A stretch of DNA of 64,000 nt from Apostichopus japonicus (GCF_037975245.1 NC_092576.1:16216111-16280110); one strand, 5' to 3'. Counted from the stretch's first letter, positions 14,001 to 26,968 are shown. Notes: generated by a model not told the origin, from the sequence alone. Made by a program: numbers and translations.

Positions 14001-15360
14001 GGAAGTATTGATCCATTGTGCTTCATACTATTATATCATAAGCCCGTGTAAGCGCTGATAGTAAGTTTTCTCAATTATATACCAGCATGTTCAAGTTGCA
14101 AAGCTTATATGACAGCTCATGTTTCTTGTAATATGTTCATGGTTAATTTATTGTTATTGAAACTAAAGTAATTATGAACAGTTCATTTTACGTACCCTTG
14201 CAAGAAATTTTAGCTAATGCTGCAGGTAGATTTGAATCTTTGTCACATTTTGCAATCAGAAAAATTCCTAAGTCGACCAACGCTATTTATACATGCATCT
14301 CAGAAACTAAAAAGGAAATTATTTAAATGTTCATAAGCATGCACCTTGAAGAGATAGTACCTTGACATCTTGCCATCCATACCTGGACACAAAAGTTAAA
14401 TATCATGACTGTAGTTCACTATTCATGCATGATCGTAGATGCTCAGGAAACCCTGTTAAGTGTTGAAATAAAAGGTTGAATTCATCAAATATTCTCAGTT
14501 ATTTGTGTTGTCATTCCTCTTTGTTGTCTCTTAAATGTGCTTTTCTGTTGTGATGTACTTAACAAACAAGGAATCAAGCTGCCTTTAATGATGAACTTAG
14601 AACATGTATGAAACACTTATGAACGGCTGCTATGTTGAAATCTATGTTAAATATAAAGCCTATATCTTTCGTATTATATTATCTGAAAACCGTGCCAAAG
14701 GGTAATAATTTATCGTTTCAAAGGGGCATAATTTTGAAAATCAAATCAATGTATATGCTAAAAACTAAGAGTCTATCAGTTTAAAATGTAAAAGCATCTC
14801 AAGTGAATAGTCAACCAGAAACGGTCAGGCTGTCCAATGTTTTTATGCAGTTTGGGAGCAAGCAAACGCTTGGTAATAATCTTGATAATAATCATCGCAG
14901 TAGTCTGTACAACAAGTTCCACCATCACTTCGAAGCAGTCACCCTAGACAAAACTACCTTATTCAATATATTGGCTTTTCGATTTGGATCATAAACCTAA
15001 GTAATCCTTACCTTCAATGAAGGACAGGTATCTACAATGAGACGTATATACTCACATTCGATAGTCGCAGTATTGTTTTACGTATTTATGAATGTACATG
15101 TACACAAGCAGATCCGCGCAAAAGCAAGGAAATACTTGTTAACAAATTGTTTAAAAAAGTTGTCTCAAGACAGTCGCCAGTTCATTCAGAACGTGTATGC
15201 GAAACACGATCCACTGCGTGCATGTGTATGTACATGTACATGTACATACACACACGCATAGCATAAGCAAGAACTTCCCAATTCAGCATCAACAGTGCAA
15301 GACTGCAGCCAATGAGAAGCGAGGTATGCAAATGATGGCCTTTACCGCGCTGGGAAAAAA
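11081..15360. other. Intergenic, no recognisable gene
   Basis: Low-complexity AT-rich sequence with a G-run near 12715. No exon, RNA gene or long repeat could be supported. Open frames here are short and composition-driven. Confidence 0.45.
15228..15262. repeat. Alternating purine-pyrimidine (TGTACA/CACA) tract
   Basis: A run of overlapping TGTACATG palindromes passes into CACACACGCA. It is self-complementary and able to form a hairpin or Z-DNA. It is a simple repeat that opens frames on both strands without coding meaning. Confidence 0.7.
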
Positions 15361-15370
15361 TCTCGCCGCC

Positions 15371-15535
15371 TGGTATGCTACAATGAAACTGTGTAAATAA
15401 ATCATCGCAAGAGGTAACGATGCTGTGCATGATGGTAGGCTAAAGGAAACTGCATAATAAAGAATTGCAAGAGGTAGCAATACTGTGCATGATACTAAGA
15501 TGCGATGGAACTGTGTAAATTAACAATTATAAGAT
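15371..15535. repeat. Tandem repeat, unit 60 bp, about 2.7 copies
   Basis: 'gcaagaggta' recurs at 15407 and 15467, and 'ctgtgcatgat' at 15423 and 15483. Both give a 60-bp period. Copies include an 'aaactgtgtaaat'-like segment. The third copy decays after 15535, and a further isolated 'gcaagaggta' sits at 15591. Confidence 0.7.
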
Positions 15536-15619
15536 TTTAAGATGCTATATAAACAAATACTTTTTTCACAATAGTGGTAACGTAAATGCTTGCAAGAGGT
15601 AATACTAACAATTAACTTA

Positions 15620-18600
15620 ATTGTTTTGTTCTTGTACTCTCTTTTTTATGAACAAGTTATGAACATTTATTTGCTGCATTTTTTCAACACTTATGTCTCT
15701 AGTTTTTTTCAATTGTATATGATATCATTTCCTTCACAACTTCAACCTGTAAGAGAATGGCACCTCAGCATTACACCGAAGAATCTAACGTATATCTTGT
15801 TGAAGTATGCATGTTTCCTTTCTTGATCACCAACAACAACAAACAAAAGGGAACAGTACATACTTCTTGCTAGGTGTCTGGCAACCCCCCTGAAAAATAG
15901 TATGTAAACATGAGCTTTATAACTACGAAGATGTACCTTTTCAATAGTAGGATATTGTGGCTGAAATTAGATTTATTGAATAACACGAGAAAGTAAGTTT
16001 TGACTGTCTTATTTACGGTCATTCAACATCAAAATGGGAAGTAAGAACAAAAACAGAATTTTATAAAAATTGCAGAGTGTAACAATTAAGTGTTGTCAAT
16101 AATACGTTAAAGAATTTAGACCAAAGCAACTACTAATATATGCCTGATTACTATTTGAATATGGTTATAACGGATCAACGTAAGACTGCACAACCCAGTA
16201 ACCATGCATAATTGAGCTGCGTGGGTTATGTGAGCAGGTGAGTGTTGTTCTGAATAGTATTTGAGGTCAGGTAACCCGGTCACCATAAATATATTTTATT
16301 GGAGGTAATGGGCGTGATAATCGATTCTTTGATTATCATAGAGGTATAGCAAAGTGTAGTTTGTCGTAAAACTATGTTTCTGTCGGGTTTTATACGTGGT
16401 TAAGTGTGATTCGTCCTTGAGTCTCTTTACGACTGTTGCCGTTATATTGTAGTATTTCCGCCCTTGGTCATACTCGACATCTGCAGCGGTGAAGCCGTAA
16501 TAGTTAAAACCTAACCAGAAATCAGACCACCTATTTTCAAACGCTTTAAATAATAATCAGTTTTACACAAACCTACTCCAAATCCGTGTCGTTACTTGAA
16601 CTACCACCATTTACATGATCCCGCTATGGTGCCGAACGTAGTAATCTGAGGGTGGCTGTTGGCGGCTATTACTAAAATCCAACTCACCGGTGACATTCTT
16701 TCTAAGTATCACAACTCTTGAATCATTATTTGATGCTTTGTAAATCCTTATTCTTGTTTTTTTTTTTTTTTTTTTGACAAACGATAATCAGTTGCAGCTT
16801 TTGTTGTAATTTTTTTTTTTTTTCTATTTTTCATGTTTCCATCATTAAGGAAGTTTACCTTCATATGCATGGTATAGGCGCGTACTGATAATTACACAGA
16901 ATGTGGTGAAGGCGCACATTGTGCGACCTGTAATATTGTTGTAGTGGTTAAAGAAATGTTAGAAGAATCTAGCAATGTTTTAGCAGTTAACCGCAGAGTG
17001 CTTCAACCAATATAAATGAGTAGGCTACGGTGGAGTTGAATCAAAAGGCCATTCAAGCACACTATCAGTAAAGTTCTATTCACAATTTGGTAAATATATT
17101 TTAAAGTCGTCAAGATTTCTGAGTGATTCATTGTATAGCTCAAATTGCTCTGATATTTAACCTATTGTTCACGGTCCACGGAGGTTGTATGATGATTTCA
17201 GAACCCTCGATCAGTTTATTGTTGTACTCAACAAATGAGAGCAAATAACAAACACTTCTATACATTACACAGAACAAATGGAGAAAGAGAGCGCTCCGCT
17301 GGAACTGACCGATACAACCGTTTTAATAAAACTGCTGTGCGTGGTAGGTAGTTCCTCCTTTTAAGATTTTTGTTAAAAATAACCATGATTGTTCCTGCTC
17401 GTTGGTATACATGTTACACGCTACGCAAACCATAAAATAACTGACCATGCTTTTTCCTTCTTTCTACTTTACCTCTTTGTATACATGTTATACGCTACGC
17501 ATACGATTTTAAGTTCTGCCATTAATAGCAAGACAGGGTTGCAATTAGTGTGGGAATTAATCATAATACTAAACGATGTAGCGAAAATTCAAAATAAAAA
17601 TGTTTAGGAATCATAATTTCGGTGTTTTGTTGTCAAAGCATTTCAAAACAGTTTTAAGCCATAAATTAAAAAAAAAATCATCCAAGGTGTTGCGACGAGC
17701 CAGAGAATATTTTATTAATTTTATTATGAAAATGTGCATACATTTTTTTTGTATATATTTCCCCTGGCTCCTTCCCTACTTTCCCGGGGGTTTTAAGTGA
17801 CCTCGAATATAGTGGTTGTTGACTAATCTGAACCTTTTCTTCTTTTTTCAAGGGGGAGGGTGGAGGGGTGAGTTACTTCCTCTATTTTGTGACTTGAAGC
17901 ATTATTAAGTTTTAAATTGACAGCATCCAAATACTTACTGGATTCTGGATATAAGTTGTAACATGAATCAAGGAGTTCACCTTAAAGACGAGACAAACTT
18001 TAAAATGTATTATTCGTTTTTGAATCTCATTTAAGGATGAAAAGACTGATAATTAATTAGTGTATATCAGATAATTTGTGAATGATCCCAGCTTCATAAC
18101 TTGTTTTAAGTTTTGAGTTATAAAATGTCACAGTTTATACCACAGTTATTTATTTTGGCGCTCCATAGTTCTAAACCAATAAACAGTCAGATAGCTTTCA
18201 ACCGGAGAATCTTAGCAGACGCCAGTTTAACAGCTAAAGAAGGGGATTATCGTTCGCTTTTAACTATGAGCTGTTTTGAGATTGAAATAGCCTCAAACCT
18301 TCCTCTCCTTTAGAGATAACGATTCCTTTTCGAGATAAGAAGTAGTTTGACTTACTAATATATTCGACTTTATTTCAAATTCACTCTTCGGCAATCGTAG
18401 CATATATTAAAAAAGTAAAATTCTTCTTGAAAAGTGCCCTAAACCCAGGTGGACCTCTGCCCCGATTTTATTCTAATCTCTTAATCTGCTGTCTAGTCAT
18501 TACTTCTTCCTGAAATAAGATCAAGAGCGATCTTTATATCCAGAATATCTACATTCAAGACACTATAATATTTACTGTTGTGAGCAGCTAAACAGCATCG

Positions 18601-18762
18601 TCGAGCCTGACAAAAATGCGGTATAACTACATGTCCAGTCCGCATGAATGGAGTGTGTCACTGTAAATCTCAAATTGGTTTATAGAACGTAGTCAAGACA
18701 GGATTATACTTGTCCTGTTATTCTATGTGAGTTGTACGTACAACCAATGTCAAAGTCAATAA
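15620..18762. other. Intergenic, no recognisable gene
   Basis: AT-rich sequence with long T-runs near 16758-16777 and 16810-16823. Short open frames with no domain signature. Nothing else supportable. Confidence 0.45.
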
Positions 18763-18770
18763 TCTTAGAT
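18763..18770. repeat. Left target-site duplication (TCTTAGAT)
   Basis: An 8-bp direct repeat immediately left of the element that begins CAGTGGCGG. An identical copy follows the right end. Eight base pairs is the hallmark target duplication of hAT transposases. Confidence 0.85.
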
Positions 18771-19370
18771 CAGTGGCGGCGGAACCGGGGGGCTTGGGGG
18801 GGGGGGGGCTCAACCCCCCCAATAAAAAAGTTGAGGGGGCAAATGCATGATAAGCCCCCCCCCAATATTTACCAAGGCTCCGAAACGTGCATCTGCCCAT
18901 TTTTCAATGCATACTTGTCGATCTGTCCGATGCACACGTATACTCTATAGGTGTAATAATTTTAGTAATTAATTAAAACAGTGAAAAGTGGAAGCAGTGA
19001 ATGTGAGTACCGGTAAGCGTAACACAACTTCGTCTTAGGCCAATGACTTGCCTCATTTCAGCCAGTTCTCCAACATCCCCTTACTTAGTGGCGGAGCGTC
19101 CATATATACAGTCAGGGGGCGGATGCCCCCCCCCCCCCCCCTGACAGACTCAAATGGACTGCTGGCGCCCTTTTCAGCTTTTCACTACTTTTTACTTATT
19201 CGCGATTTTTGACTATTTTATTGCGCTCTCATATACCTATTGACATTTGTCATATTCTGTTGGTTTAATTTTCCGACAAAATGGCGACGACACCTATTTA
19301 TTCTCCGTTTATCTGCAAATTAGCAAGGCCCCGGAAAGGGTAATTTCCTGCAATTTAGGGAGTATCTTTA

Positions 19371-19445
19371 CTCAAAAATTTTCTGTACGCTCCGCGCCAA
19401 CCTGTGGTGGCGCTCCGCTTAGATAGTGTCGAAAGCGCCCCTACA
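19371..19445. repeat. Internal duplicate copy 1 of the hAT-like 3' segment
   Basis: About 72 bp from 'aaaattttct' through 'gctccgcgccaacc' to 'gcgcccct' is repeated at 19693-19765 with a few changes. Both copies lie in the same orientation inside the hAT-like element. Confidence 0.7.
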
Positions 19446-19692
19446 GACCATTCTTGCCCTTCCTGACCAATACTCTAGCCCTTACTACACTCAAAAACAT
19501 CTTTGCGAGTACACTACGAGTAATAGCTAGTCTCTTAAAAAACCATCGAATATACAAATTACAATGTTTTTACAGACTCTTACGTGCAATCTGAGAAATT
19601 GCAGGCTTGAGACCCATATTTTAGGGCTGGGTATTCGCAGCATAAAACACTCGGAAAGTGCCGTTTCCGGCCATCTGGGTGTTTGAAAAAAA

Positions 19693-19765
19693 CCAAAATT
19701 TTCTTGTACGCTCCGCGCCAACCGATGGTGGCGCTCCGCTTAGATAGTCTCCACACATTAGCCCC
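19693..19765. repeat. Internal duplicate copy 2 of the hAT-like 3' segment
   Basis: Counterpart of the segment at 19371-19445. It leads directly into the right terminal inverted repeat of the element. Confidence 0.7.
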
Positions 19766-19796
19766 TCCCAATAATTTTTCCGTTCCGCCGCGCCTG

Positions 19797-19804
19797 TCTT
19801 AGAT
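19797..19804. repeat. Right target-site duplication (TCTTAGAT)
   Basis: Perfect 8-bp match to 18763-18770. It defines the right boundary of the hAT-like insertion. Confidence 0.85.
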
Positions 19805-20302
19805 CTTAGAAGAAATACTCATTATTGGTTTTAATTCTTTGATTTACTTTGTTTGTAATCGCATAATCGTGAGCCTGTATGGACCCGATTACTGGGAGGA
19901 ACACCCTATACACGGCATAACGCCCACTCGCCTCGTCGCCCTCTCCCCTCTACGCCCGCCCTACCTCCCTACGCCGCATCTGCATGCTTGGGACGTAACA
20001 CCCCCAATAAGGTCGCTCCATGCATGATGATGGCGTTCGAAGATGAGTTACAAACTGTGAGACATGATAGGTCTGCTAAAAATGTACGTCATTTCGTTGT
20101 CGTGAACACTGAGCATGGAAGTAACACAGGAAAGTAATCATATGGAGAACTACTGACGGCTAGTCTATCCGTTGCCAATACGAATTCCAAATATTAAAGC
20201 TAACAGAGTTCAAGCCCTATCACAACCGTATCATTTGCCAACCGTACTGCCTAGTCACAACTAATCAATCTTTGTTTTATTAGAACCTCGTTTGCAGCAA
20301 GG

Positions 20303-20438
20303 ATGTTTGTTGCGTTCCTGTTTCTTTTCATGATTAGAGCTTTGGCTGCGGGGTCAGATAGTTCCCTTCTGCACAGGTTACATATGGAAGAAGCTACGTC
20401 GAGTAGTGAAGATAAACCGTGTTAGCTAAACATTTCTG
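20303..20438 (+). pseudogene. Signal-peptide-like first exon, with in-frame stop
   Basis: An ATG at 20303 opens MFVAFLFLFMIRALAAGS, a typical secretory signal (hydrophobic core of about 12 residues with a small-residue cleavage region A-L-A-A-G). The segment SSLLHRLHMEE follows, then Ser/Glu-rich sequence, then a TAG at 20423. Past the stop the frame gives LNIS and then a strong splice donor, TCTG|GTAAGT, at 20438/20439. The 'S.LL.RL...' start and 'LNIS' before a donor recall the N-terminus of Cys-loop receptor subunits, but that is only a resemblance. It is on the strand opposite the receptor gene at 38-41 kb. It could be a pseudogene exon, a sequencing-error exon, or chance. I found no following exon. 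Confidence 0.3.
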
Positions 20439-20867
20439 GTAAGTGTAAAATAACCGATTCGGGAAGTGAAATGTGCTGATTCGAACCAAACTGAACGTGT
20501 GAAACGATCATCGTAGAGTTGGTTTTAAATGTGATGACAACGCAAAATAATTTATTTATTTTGATGGTGGAAAATGGCATGAAAGAAATAAAAAGTCATC
20601 ATTATTGCCCCAAATGTTCTAGAAATATAGATAACAGTGATTCATTCCTAAACTTCGAGAACATTGCAAGACTACACTCAAGCTTCGTTCTGACATGCTA
20701 GAGGTTTGGATGAACACTGATGAGGGCTGACAACATGAATATGCTTCGTCCTCTGTCGGTAGGTAGCATTCTTCTAACTTACATACCAGCGGAAGTTATA
20801 TAAATTGGTCAGGTTAGGAATCTTGCTTGTTAATGGCATAACTGAATGTTACCATTATATGCTTAGT

Positions 20868-20935
20868 CATAGGCGTAGGGGACGGAGGAAGGGGGGCTGG
20901 GGGCTGCAGCCACCTCCCCAACCTGAAAAACCATA
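20868..20935 (+). mobile_element. Possible terminal fragment of a G-run DNA element
   Basis: The segment CATAGGCGTAGGGGACGG, followed by G-runs and CTGCAGCC, resembles hAT-type termini that often read CA(G)GGGCGTAG. No matching right end or target duplication was found nearby, so it is a fragment at best. Confidence 0.3.
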
Positions 20936-20939
20936 TATT

Positions 20940-23900
20940 CTAAACACTGATTAGTTTCTATCTTCTTGGTCTGTGACATAGCAAGTCTAAAGTTGTAACT
21001 ATGTTTTTTTTTATTCTCTTCGTTATAAGTCATATATTTTATGTGAAGCTCTAATTGAATTCATATTGTAGATATTTGTTAACTATTTTCTTAGAAATTA
21101 ATCAACAAATGTCGAGATAATTGCGTCTGGCTGATGAGACCCAAATTGGGATCGAAAAGCCATAGAGCAGGGGTTGGACACGAAATGGACATTACGAGCC
21201 ACCGTGATTTTTTTGTTTTCAATCCGTGTAGCAAACATGAACGTACTGTGTATCGATAAAGTCATAAAGGAGGACATTTGACATAATCGCCCAGGGGTCC
21301 GAATTGTTTCTATACGGGAATAACTGGTGTTTTGGGAGTTATCGGGCGAGCGAATGGAGCGGAGGATCGAATCAATTTCCTTCATTATTCTCCTTGTTGA
21401 CCTTCACATGATGAACATTTCTTAAATGGTATGTCCTACTTCGAACGATTACTATCTTACCATGAGTAACCTTCGATGGGTCTTATAGAACTGTTGAAAC
21501 CCGCAATACCGTTAAGCAATAATGCTGCCAGCCATCCATTGAGCTGGAAGTGTCCAGCAACTATATCATCATAACTAGGACATTCCAAAGTCCTCCCCGT
21601 CTTTACAGCACGCCGCACTGCATGTTATAACCACGAGAGGGATTGGCTTTTCCTCTCTCTCACCCCCACTCTCGCGATCTACTCACACCTCCAATACCAT
21701 TCATTTAATGTTGCTTCGTCGGCAGAGCAGATAAATCCCCCCACACATCACCACCACCAGTGGGGAGAGTATGCTGTGTGCTTCCATGCATGGCAGGTCA
21801 TTGTGTTCATATGTATCAGAGAGCACACGCCGATGAAAGTACAACACAGTGATCGATAGCATGCATGTGTTTACCTTGTTGAGAATAATTTACACATCGA
21901 TCAACCACCAATCCATGTCTCAGTAAAGCTTTCACCTCCTCTATACACTGAGCAGCCAATAATTAAGAAATCTGGACCACGACAAGAAACAGTGCCAGGC
22001 GCGCATCGCCTTAAATATCAGTAGTGAAAAAATGTCTATATGGAGCTTCTTAATATACATTCCATACAGTGCGTACTGTGTATAAAGTAATAAATAAAAT
22101 AACCAATGGGTTCTATATAGGGCTATATAGTCTACGATAGAGTCAGAGAAGCAGGGGTGGATTATACAAGTAGTTTAATTTCAATCAAGTGTCCACTAGT
22201 CCGGGCACAGGGCAAATCAAAGCGATACAAAATGACTGAGCAATTGGGAATTATGGGTACTTGGTTTTCGCCCTCGGAAAACTCGGAGTATAAAGCATAA
22301 TTCATGGCAAACTACAAATGAAAATGACTGTCAAAAATGTGGTGAATGCATATCGACCCGCTAACGTATATTAAATAGTTATACCTACTACCCATACCTA
22401 AAACTCATTGATTGTAACATACGCCAGAATCTATTTGCTTCCGTACTACTCTCAGCGAGGACTGTGTTAATTACCACTGAAACTTGTTTAAGTCTCATCT
22501 ATCAAAACGGCTGGACTACTTAGCTCATCAGAAGAAACCCAAAATTCAACGAACAAAATTCAGTATAAAAATAACGATTTTTCAAGGGCAAATGGTGTCG
22601 GATATCATCCATGGAGGGAATGGGCGGGGGAGGGTGATCCCTTTTTTATGAGAATGTTCTTTGGTTGAGTAATTAGAATTCCAAAAACAATTATGGACTT
22701 ACATTAACAGAAGACTGAACTGATGTTGCGAAACCACATAAATTTAACTGCATGATAATGGCCTTTTAAAACAGAGATATAGAAACATTAGTAGCTTTAA
22801 CAACAAAACAACAAAGGTGCAACGTACATAATATCGTGACGCAACATTAGTTTCTCAAACAACAGTGATCGTTACAACGAAATGATTTCTAGCACGAAAT
22901 TGGGGGTCCATGAATGTGTTCGTGAAAATTTATCATTTTACATTGCAAAAGTTGCAAAGTGGTGTAAGGTGAATGGTGAAGGTAAGTGAGTAGCAGTTAG
23001 TAGTGTTGAAATGTTATCACGATAGATGTGCTACCATAAAGTATTACTCTCCTATTTACATCTTCTGTCTATTTACCATTGAAATGTGATACATTCGCAA
23101 AGTTGGTTTGGTCTGTATATACAAATTCATCAAAGTGCAACGTTATTTTTCCTGCTTCTTCTAAGCATATGCAATTCCTCTGGGAATTCATGATTTTAAT
23201 ATGCATAAAGAAGAACAAAGACAACTTCAACACAATTGTCATGATTAAATCATTCACACTGCTGTTGCCAGATGTATTCAGAAATATTATCCCCAAATTA
23301 AAAATATTCATATCTTCGCGATATCATATTCTTTAAGTATACCTGCCCGTGTTTGGCCAAAAGATGTTGACGGTTATTGAACATCAGGCATGCCTGGAAT
23401 AAACGGTGAAGCTATGTCATATCAGTCTTATCTAGTTCCGCGAAAGTGGACAACCTGCAGTCTTTTAAATATTTGAGAATGCCTTTGGGGAATCTCTAAC
23501 ACTTCTGGGCAAAGTACCAGTGCATTCCCTTTTTCACATATAATGTGACATATTCGAACTAACAAGTGTTTTTTTTAACCACTCCTGTAACGAGCACAGT
23601 TTACCTAACGAAATCTAACGCCTATCGTTTGTTTGACAACTTTTACACATGCACGTCTAGTAATCAACCAATCAGAAGACTAGATAAATTTAATCACATT
23701 TGCTAAACCAAATTTGAGCTTTGAGCCGCTTTAAAATTGTATCCAATCTCCGAAATGAAATATATACTGGACTTACAACTAAGATTTTTCTCGTAATTAA
23801 TTGGAGACTAGATCTCTTTAAACATATTTTCACAACCAGTTCATAGATTGAAAACGTTAGAACTTAAAAAAAGGATCAATCATGCGCATTAGGAACATGA

Positions 23901-26430
23901 GCCGTATCTACGGCTCTGTTTGGACCCAGAACCTAGACACACCCTATTAGGAACGGTATGACAGCGCCAACTGATAAAATGGTGAAGATCCATGTTTGCA
24001 GTAATTAATGCGTTAAAACAATCAACTTCTAATGGGTTATCACAGCTAAATCTACATATGCATTAATGTGCATGCATAATCTCCTTTTTCTCTCCCTCTT
24101 TTCTACTACCTTGCGGGTTTTTAACGAAGGTTTGATTTAGTTTGCCCTTTAAAACCTTTTGAAATAATTTTAATTCTATCACTTAACTTTCAATGTGATA
24201 GGTTATAAAGTGCTCCGTTCATGTGCTGTCCACTCTGTGAGTATAAATATAAACTGAACTCTCGTCCAATTCAACAGAGTCAACAAGGGTAGTGTAATTT
24301 TGTTTAAAGCTTGACCAAGGATAACTCAATTGCAATATAAAGTAAGTAAATAACTTGGAAAAAGACATCACAAGTATTGACGTCACTGAACTATACAGTA
24401 CCAATTAGTGACAAATATCACGTTTTATCAAAATATCACTAGCTAACATTGAATATATCAAAGAAATGGAACGCAGAATAACAAAATAAACCCTAAAATC
24501 AGAAATTATCAATAAGGTGGAAAATCACAGGAGACAATCATTATCAACGGGTATAGATGGCACATGCAATATTTCTTCGGAAATGAATGTCATGTTATGA
24601 ATTAATTACCGTACTTGTTGTTATTTGTGTTGTCTATGGCATTTTTTATCTTCCGCTTCGACGGTTGGGTGTAGGACTCCCTGATTAAAGGTTATAGTCA
24701 ATTTTGATATGCCGAAAAACGTTAAACATGTCCCTGCTCCCATTGTGCGTATATGAATGAGAGGATATAATTCTGTCTATAAGATCGATGAGTGGCTATA
24801 TGCTAAATGTTGTAAAGTAAAGTCAACTTTTTTTCATGTTATTTACCATTGATTCAAATTTACTTTATGTTATGTTTGTTCCCATTTATTTGTGTGTTGT
24901 GTATTCTCTTGTAGTGGAATGTAGCAAATCAGTAGCCTGTCAGCGGACACAGCTGAATTAAATGAGAACTATAAGATATATGCTATAAGTATTGTGCCCA
25001 TATTAAGGGAAAAAAACAAAGATGTTGTGTCATTGAAATAGGCGTGACATGACAAAATTCAGGTATAAGCATAAAAGTTATCGATCTAATGTCGTTAGTT
25101 TTAAATCCATAGAAAGGACCAAGCAGCATATTGCTCTGTTATGATTGTATACAGTGTAGTTTCTGAGGGAATTTCTTACAAGAATGCTTTTCCTTTAAGC
25201 TTTCCTCCCATTTCATGGTGGTTAGTTCTTGGCATCAACGTAATCTCTAGTCCTCCATGACTTGAAAAGGAATACAAAGAATGTTTCTATAGTTCACTTG
25301 TTCTCATTGGTTTTCATTCCTTTTGACACTTGCAACACTTACAATAATTTGTAAAATGATGTCCTTTTTTATCAAGATTAAATTTGTTGCATGAATATAT
25401 TTGGGTCAGGTGATAAAGTTAAGTTAGCTGGGGTGGGGGGGGGGTCTCTGTTGGCTCTTAGTCTAATTACATATACAACATATTTGTTAAATATAGTAAA
25501 ACAGAGTTCTGGATGAAAGACAAATGATAAACAAAAGCAGACTTCAGGATGAATTATGTCAATTATTTCGAACCCACACTCTATCATAGGTGACGCAAAT
25601 ACCTCTTTTCAAATCAATAGGAGGAGGAAACTTAATTTTAATAACTTATACTTTATAGAGATTTTAGCTGCTGATAGAGTCGACCATGTCACTGCTGTAT
25701 GTGTGTAGAACACAGTCATTGAAGGGGGCATATACACGAAAATGCCGCAGTTTCAGAGGACCAATAAACACATCAAGTCACTGCAGACTAAACAAAGTCA
25801 TGTAGTTGACGAATTCCCGATCCCCGTGTTTCCCAAATCTACTTGCATAAACTCAAAGGCCTATGAATCCTGTTTCGGGTTTCGAATTACTGTGTTATTT
25901 CCAGCCCATCATATCCTTAAATAAGATTAGTCACATGAAATTAACGTGTTTGACTTAATAAGTATTGTCCCTTCCTCATTCAAAAAGGTCTTGAAATGTG
26001 AAAAGGTATTGTTTGTTGAAATTTTAGACTAAATCCCAGTTCATGATCGTCTGCATCGAATATAGTTGTAAAGGGGAAACAACTTACAGCAAGAAATCTA
26101 TTGTGAGCACAATCTTAAGCAACCTTTTGTGAATAAGAAGATTTCACGGAATCTGTTTTTCTTTACTGCCTGCTTCCAAGTCATCGATAGTATCGGGCAT
26201 AAGCCAATTGTACATTTACGTCTTGAGAGGAAACGAAATTCTTACTGCTTGCTGCAATGTATACAAAGACATTGAAACGCGAGCTTGTTGTTTATCAATA
26301 TGTTCAGATCCGTTGTTCTAATGAGAGTAAAACAGGATGAATAGAGATTTCGTTGAAGGCAGTTTCATTCACTGCTACCAATAGATTGTAGCCAACCAAC
26401 AATACCAAATTAAGCTTGTAGAAAGTTAAC
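20940..26430. other. Intergenic, no recognisable gene
   Basis: Short frames only, none with recognisable motifs, splice-site support or repeats of note. A G-run lies at about 25434-25444. Confidence 0.4.
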
Positions 26431-26431
26431 T

Positions 26432-26505
26432 CGTCTAATGGCTCAGTTGGTAGAGCAGTGGACTGGTAACCCTGATGAACCGAGTTCGACTCCATCACGT
26501 TTACA
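26432..26505 (+). tRNA. tRNA-like sequence (Thr GGT-like), probably pseudogene or SINE head
   Basis: A perfect internal promoter A box (TGGCTCAGTTGG) near 26439 and a B box (GTTCGACTCC) near 26483 stand at tRNA spacing. The D arm GCTC...GAGC pairs fully. The anticodon loop reads CTGGTAA, giving GGT (threonine) with the expected T33 and A37. The anticodon stem, T stem and acceptor stem pair poorly, so a functional tRNA is unlikely. It is more likely a tRNA pseudogene or the 5' head of a SINE, and another tRNA-headed element starts about 80 bp downstream. Confidence 0.45.
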
Positions 26506-26582
26506 TTTTCTTTTTTCTATTTCAGTAGTCGACCCTGAAGTCTTGATATATTAATTCAACCATTTAAATTACTAGCTGATGT

Positions 26583-26968
26583 GGTGGCCGATGTGGTTAA
26601 GAGGGTGACGAAAGACTCATTCCTCGTCGGTCGTGTAAATCGTGGCTAGGGTTCAAGACAGGCCTCTGGCGATAATACCATTGGCTGTAGGTATGGTGCT
26701 TTTTGTGGCCTAGGATCCCGTGCCATGTCTCCCTTGTTGTCGCAAAAGAACCCGGGGGGATGCGCAGAGGGTCGGTCAAATCGACCAGAAGCGTACTAGG
26801 TGGCGTGCGTGAATCCTTGCCTTTGGCCAGAGGTGGTGACATCTCTACGACCGGCATGCTTGCAGCCACCGTCCACTGAATACGTGGCCTGATGAGGCGC
26901 TATTCTCCTAAAAGTGAATCTACAGATGCCTTTAAGTGCCATATAATTATTTAATATTAAAAAAAAAA
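26583..26968 (+). mobile_element. tRNA-derived SINE (Ser/Leu-like head)
   Basis: It starts with TGGCCGATGTGGTTAAG, a Ser/Leu tRNA-type A box, and has a B-box-like AGGGTTCAAGAC about 65 bp on. A roughly 250-bp GC-richer body unrelated to tRNA follows, then a short AT-rich region ending in a run of about ten A residues at about 26959-26968. Pol III promoter head plus unrelated body plus A-tail is the SINE layout. I did not recognise the family. No clear target duplication was found. Confidence 0.55.

Larger units (their letters stand above)
18771..19796 (+). mobile_element. Non-autonomous hAT-like DNA transposon (1026 bp)
   Basis: The left end reads CAGTGGCGGCGGAACCGG. The reverse complement of the right end reads CAGGCGCGGCGGAACGG. 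The ends share CAG plus the CGGCGGAAC core, and begin CAG as hAT-family termini do. Perfect 8-bp TCTTAGAT target duplications flank both ends. There is no transposase frame, so it would need mobilising in trans. The left end carries long G/C runs near 18796-18866 and again at 19121-19142. A 3'-proximal segment ('acgctccgcgccaacc', then 'tggtggcgctccgcttagatagt') occurs twice, at about 19380-19435 and 19700-19755. This points to an internal duplication or to one element inserted into another. Confidence 0.8.

Noticed and set aside
15182-15430. Overlapping frames on both strands near 15.2 kb
   Set aside because: Driven by the TGTACA/CACA simple repeat and the 60-bp tandem repeat, with no domain or splice support.
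21098-21385. Possible second exon of the 20303 signal-peptide gene (either strand)
   Set aside because: Plus-strand frames have stops throughout, and the minus-strand frame has no recognisable motif.
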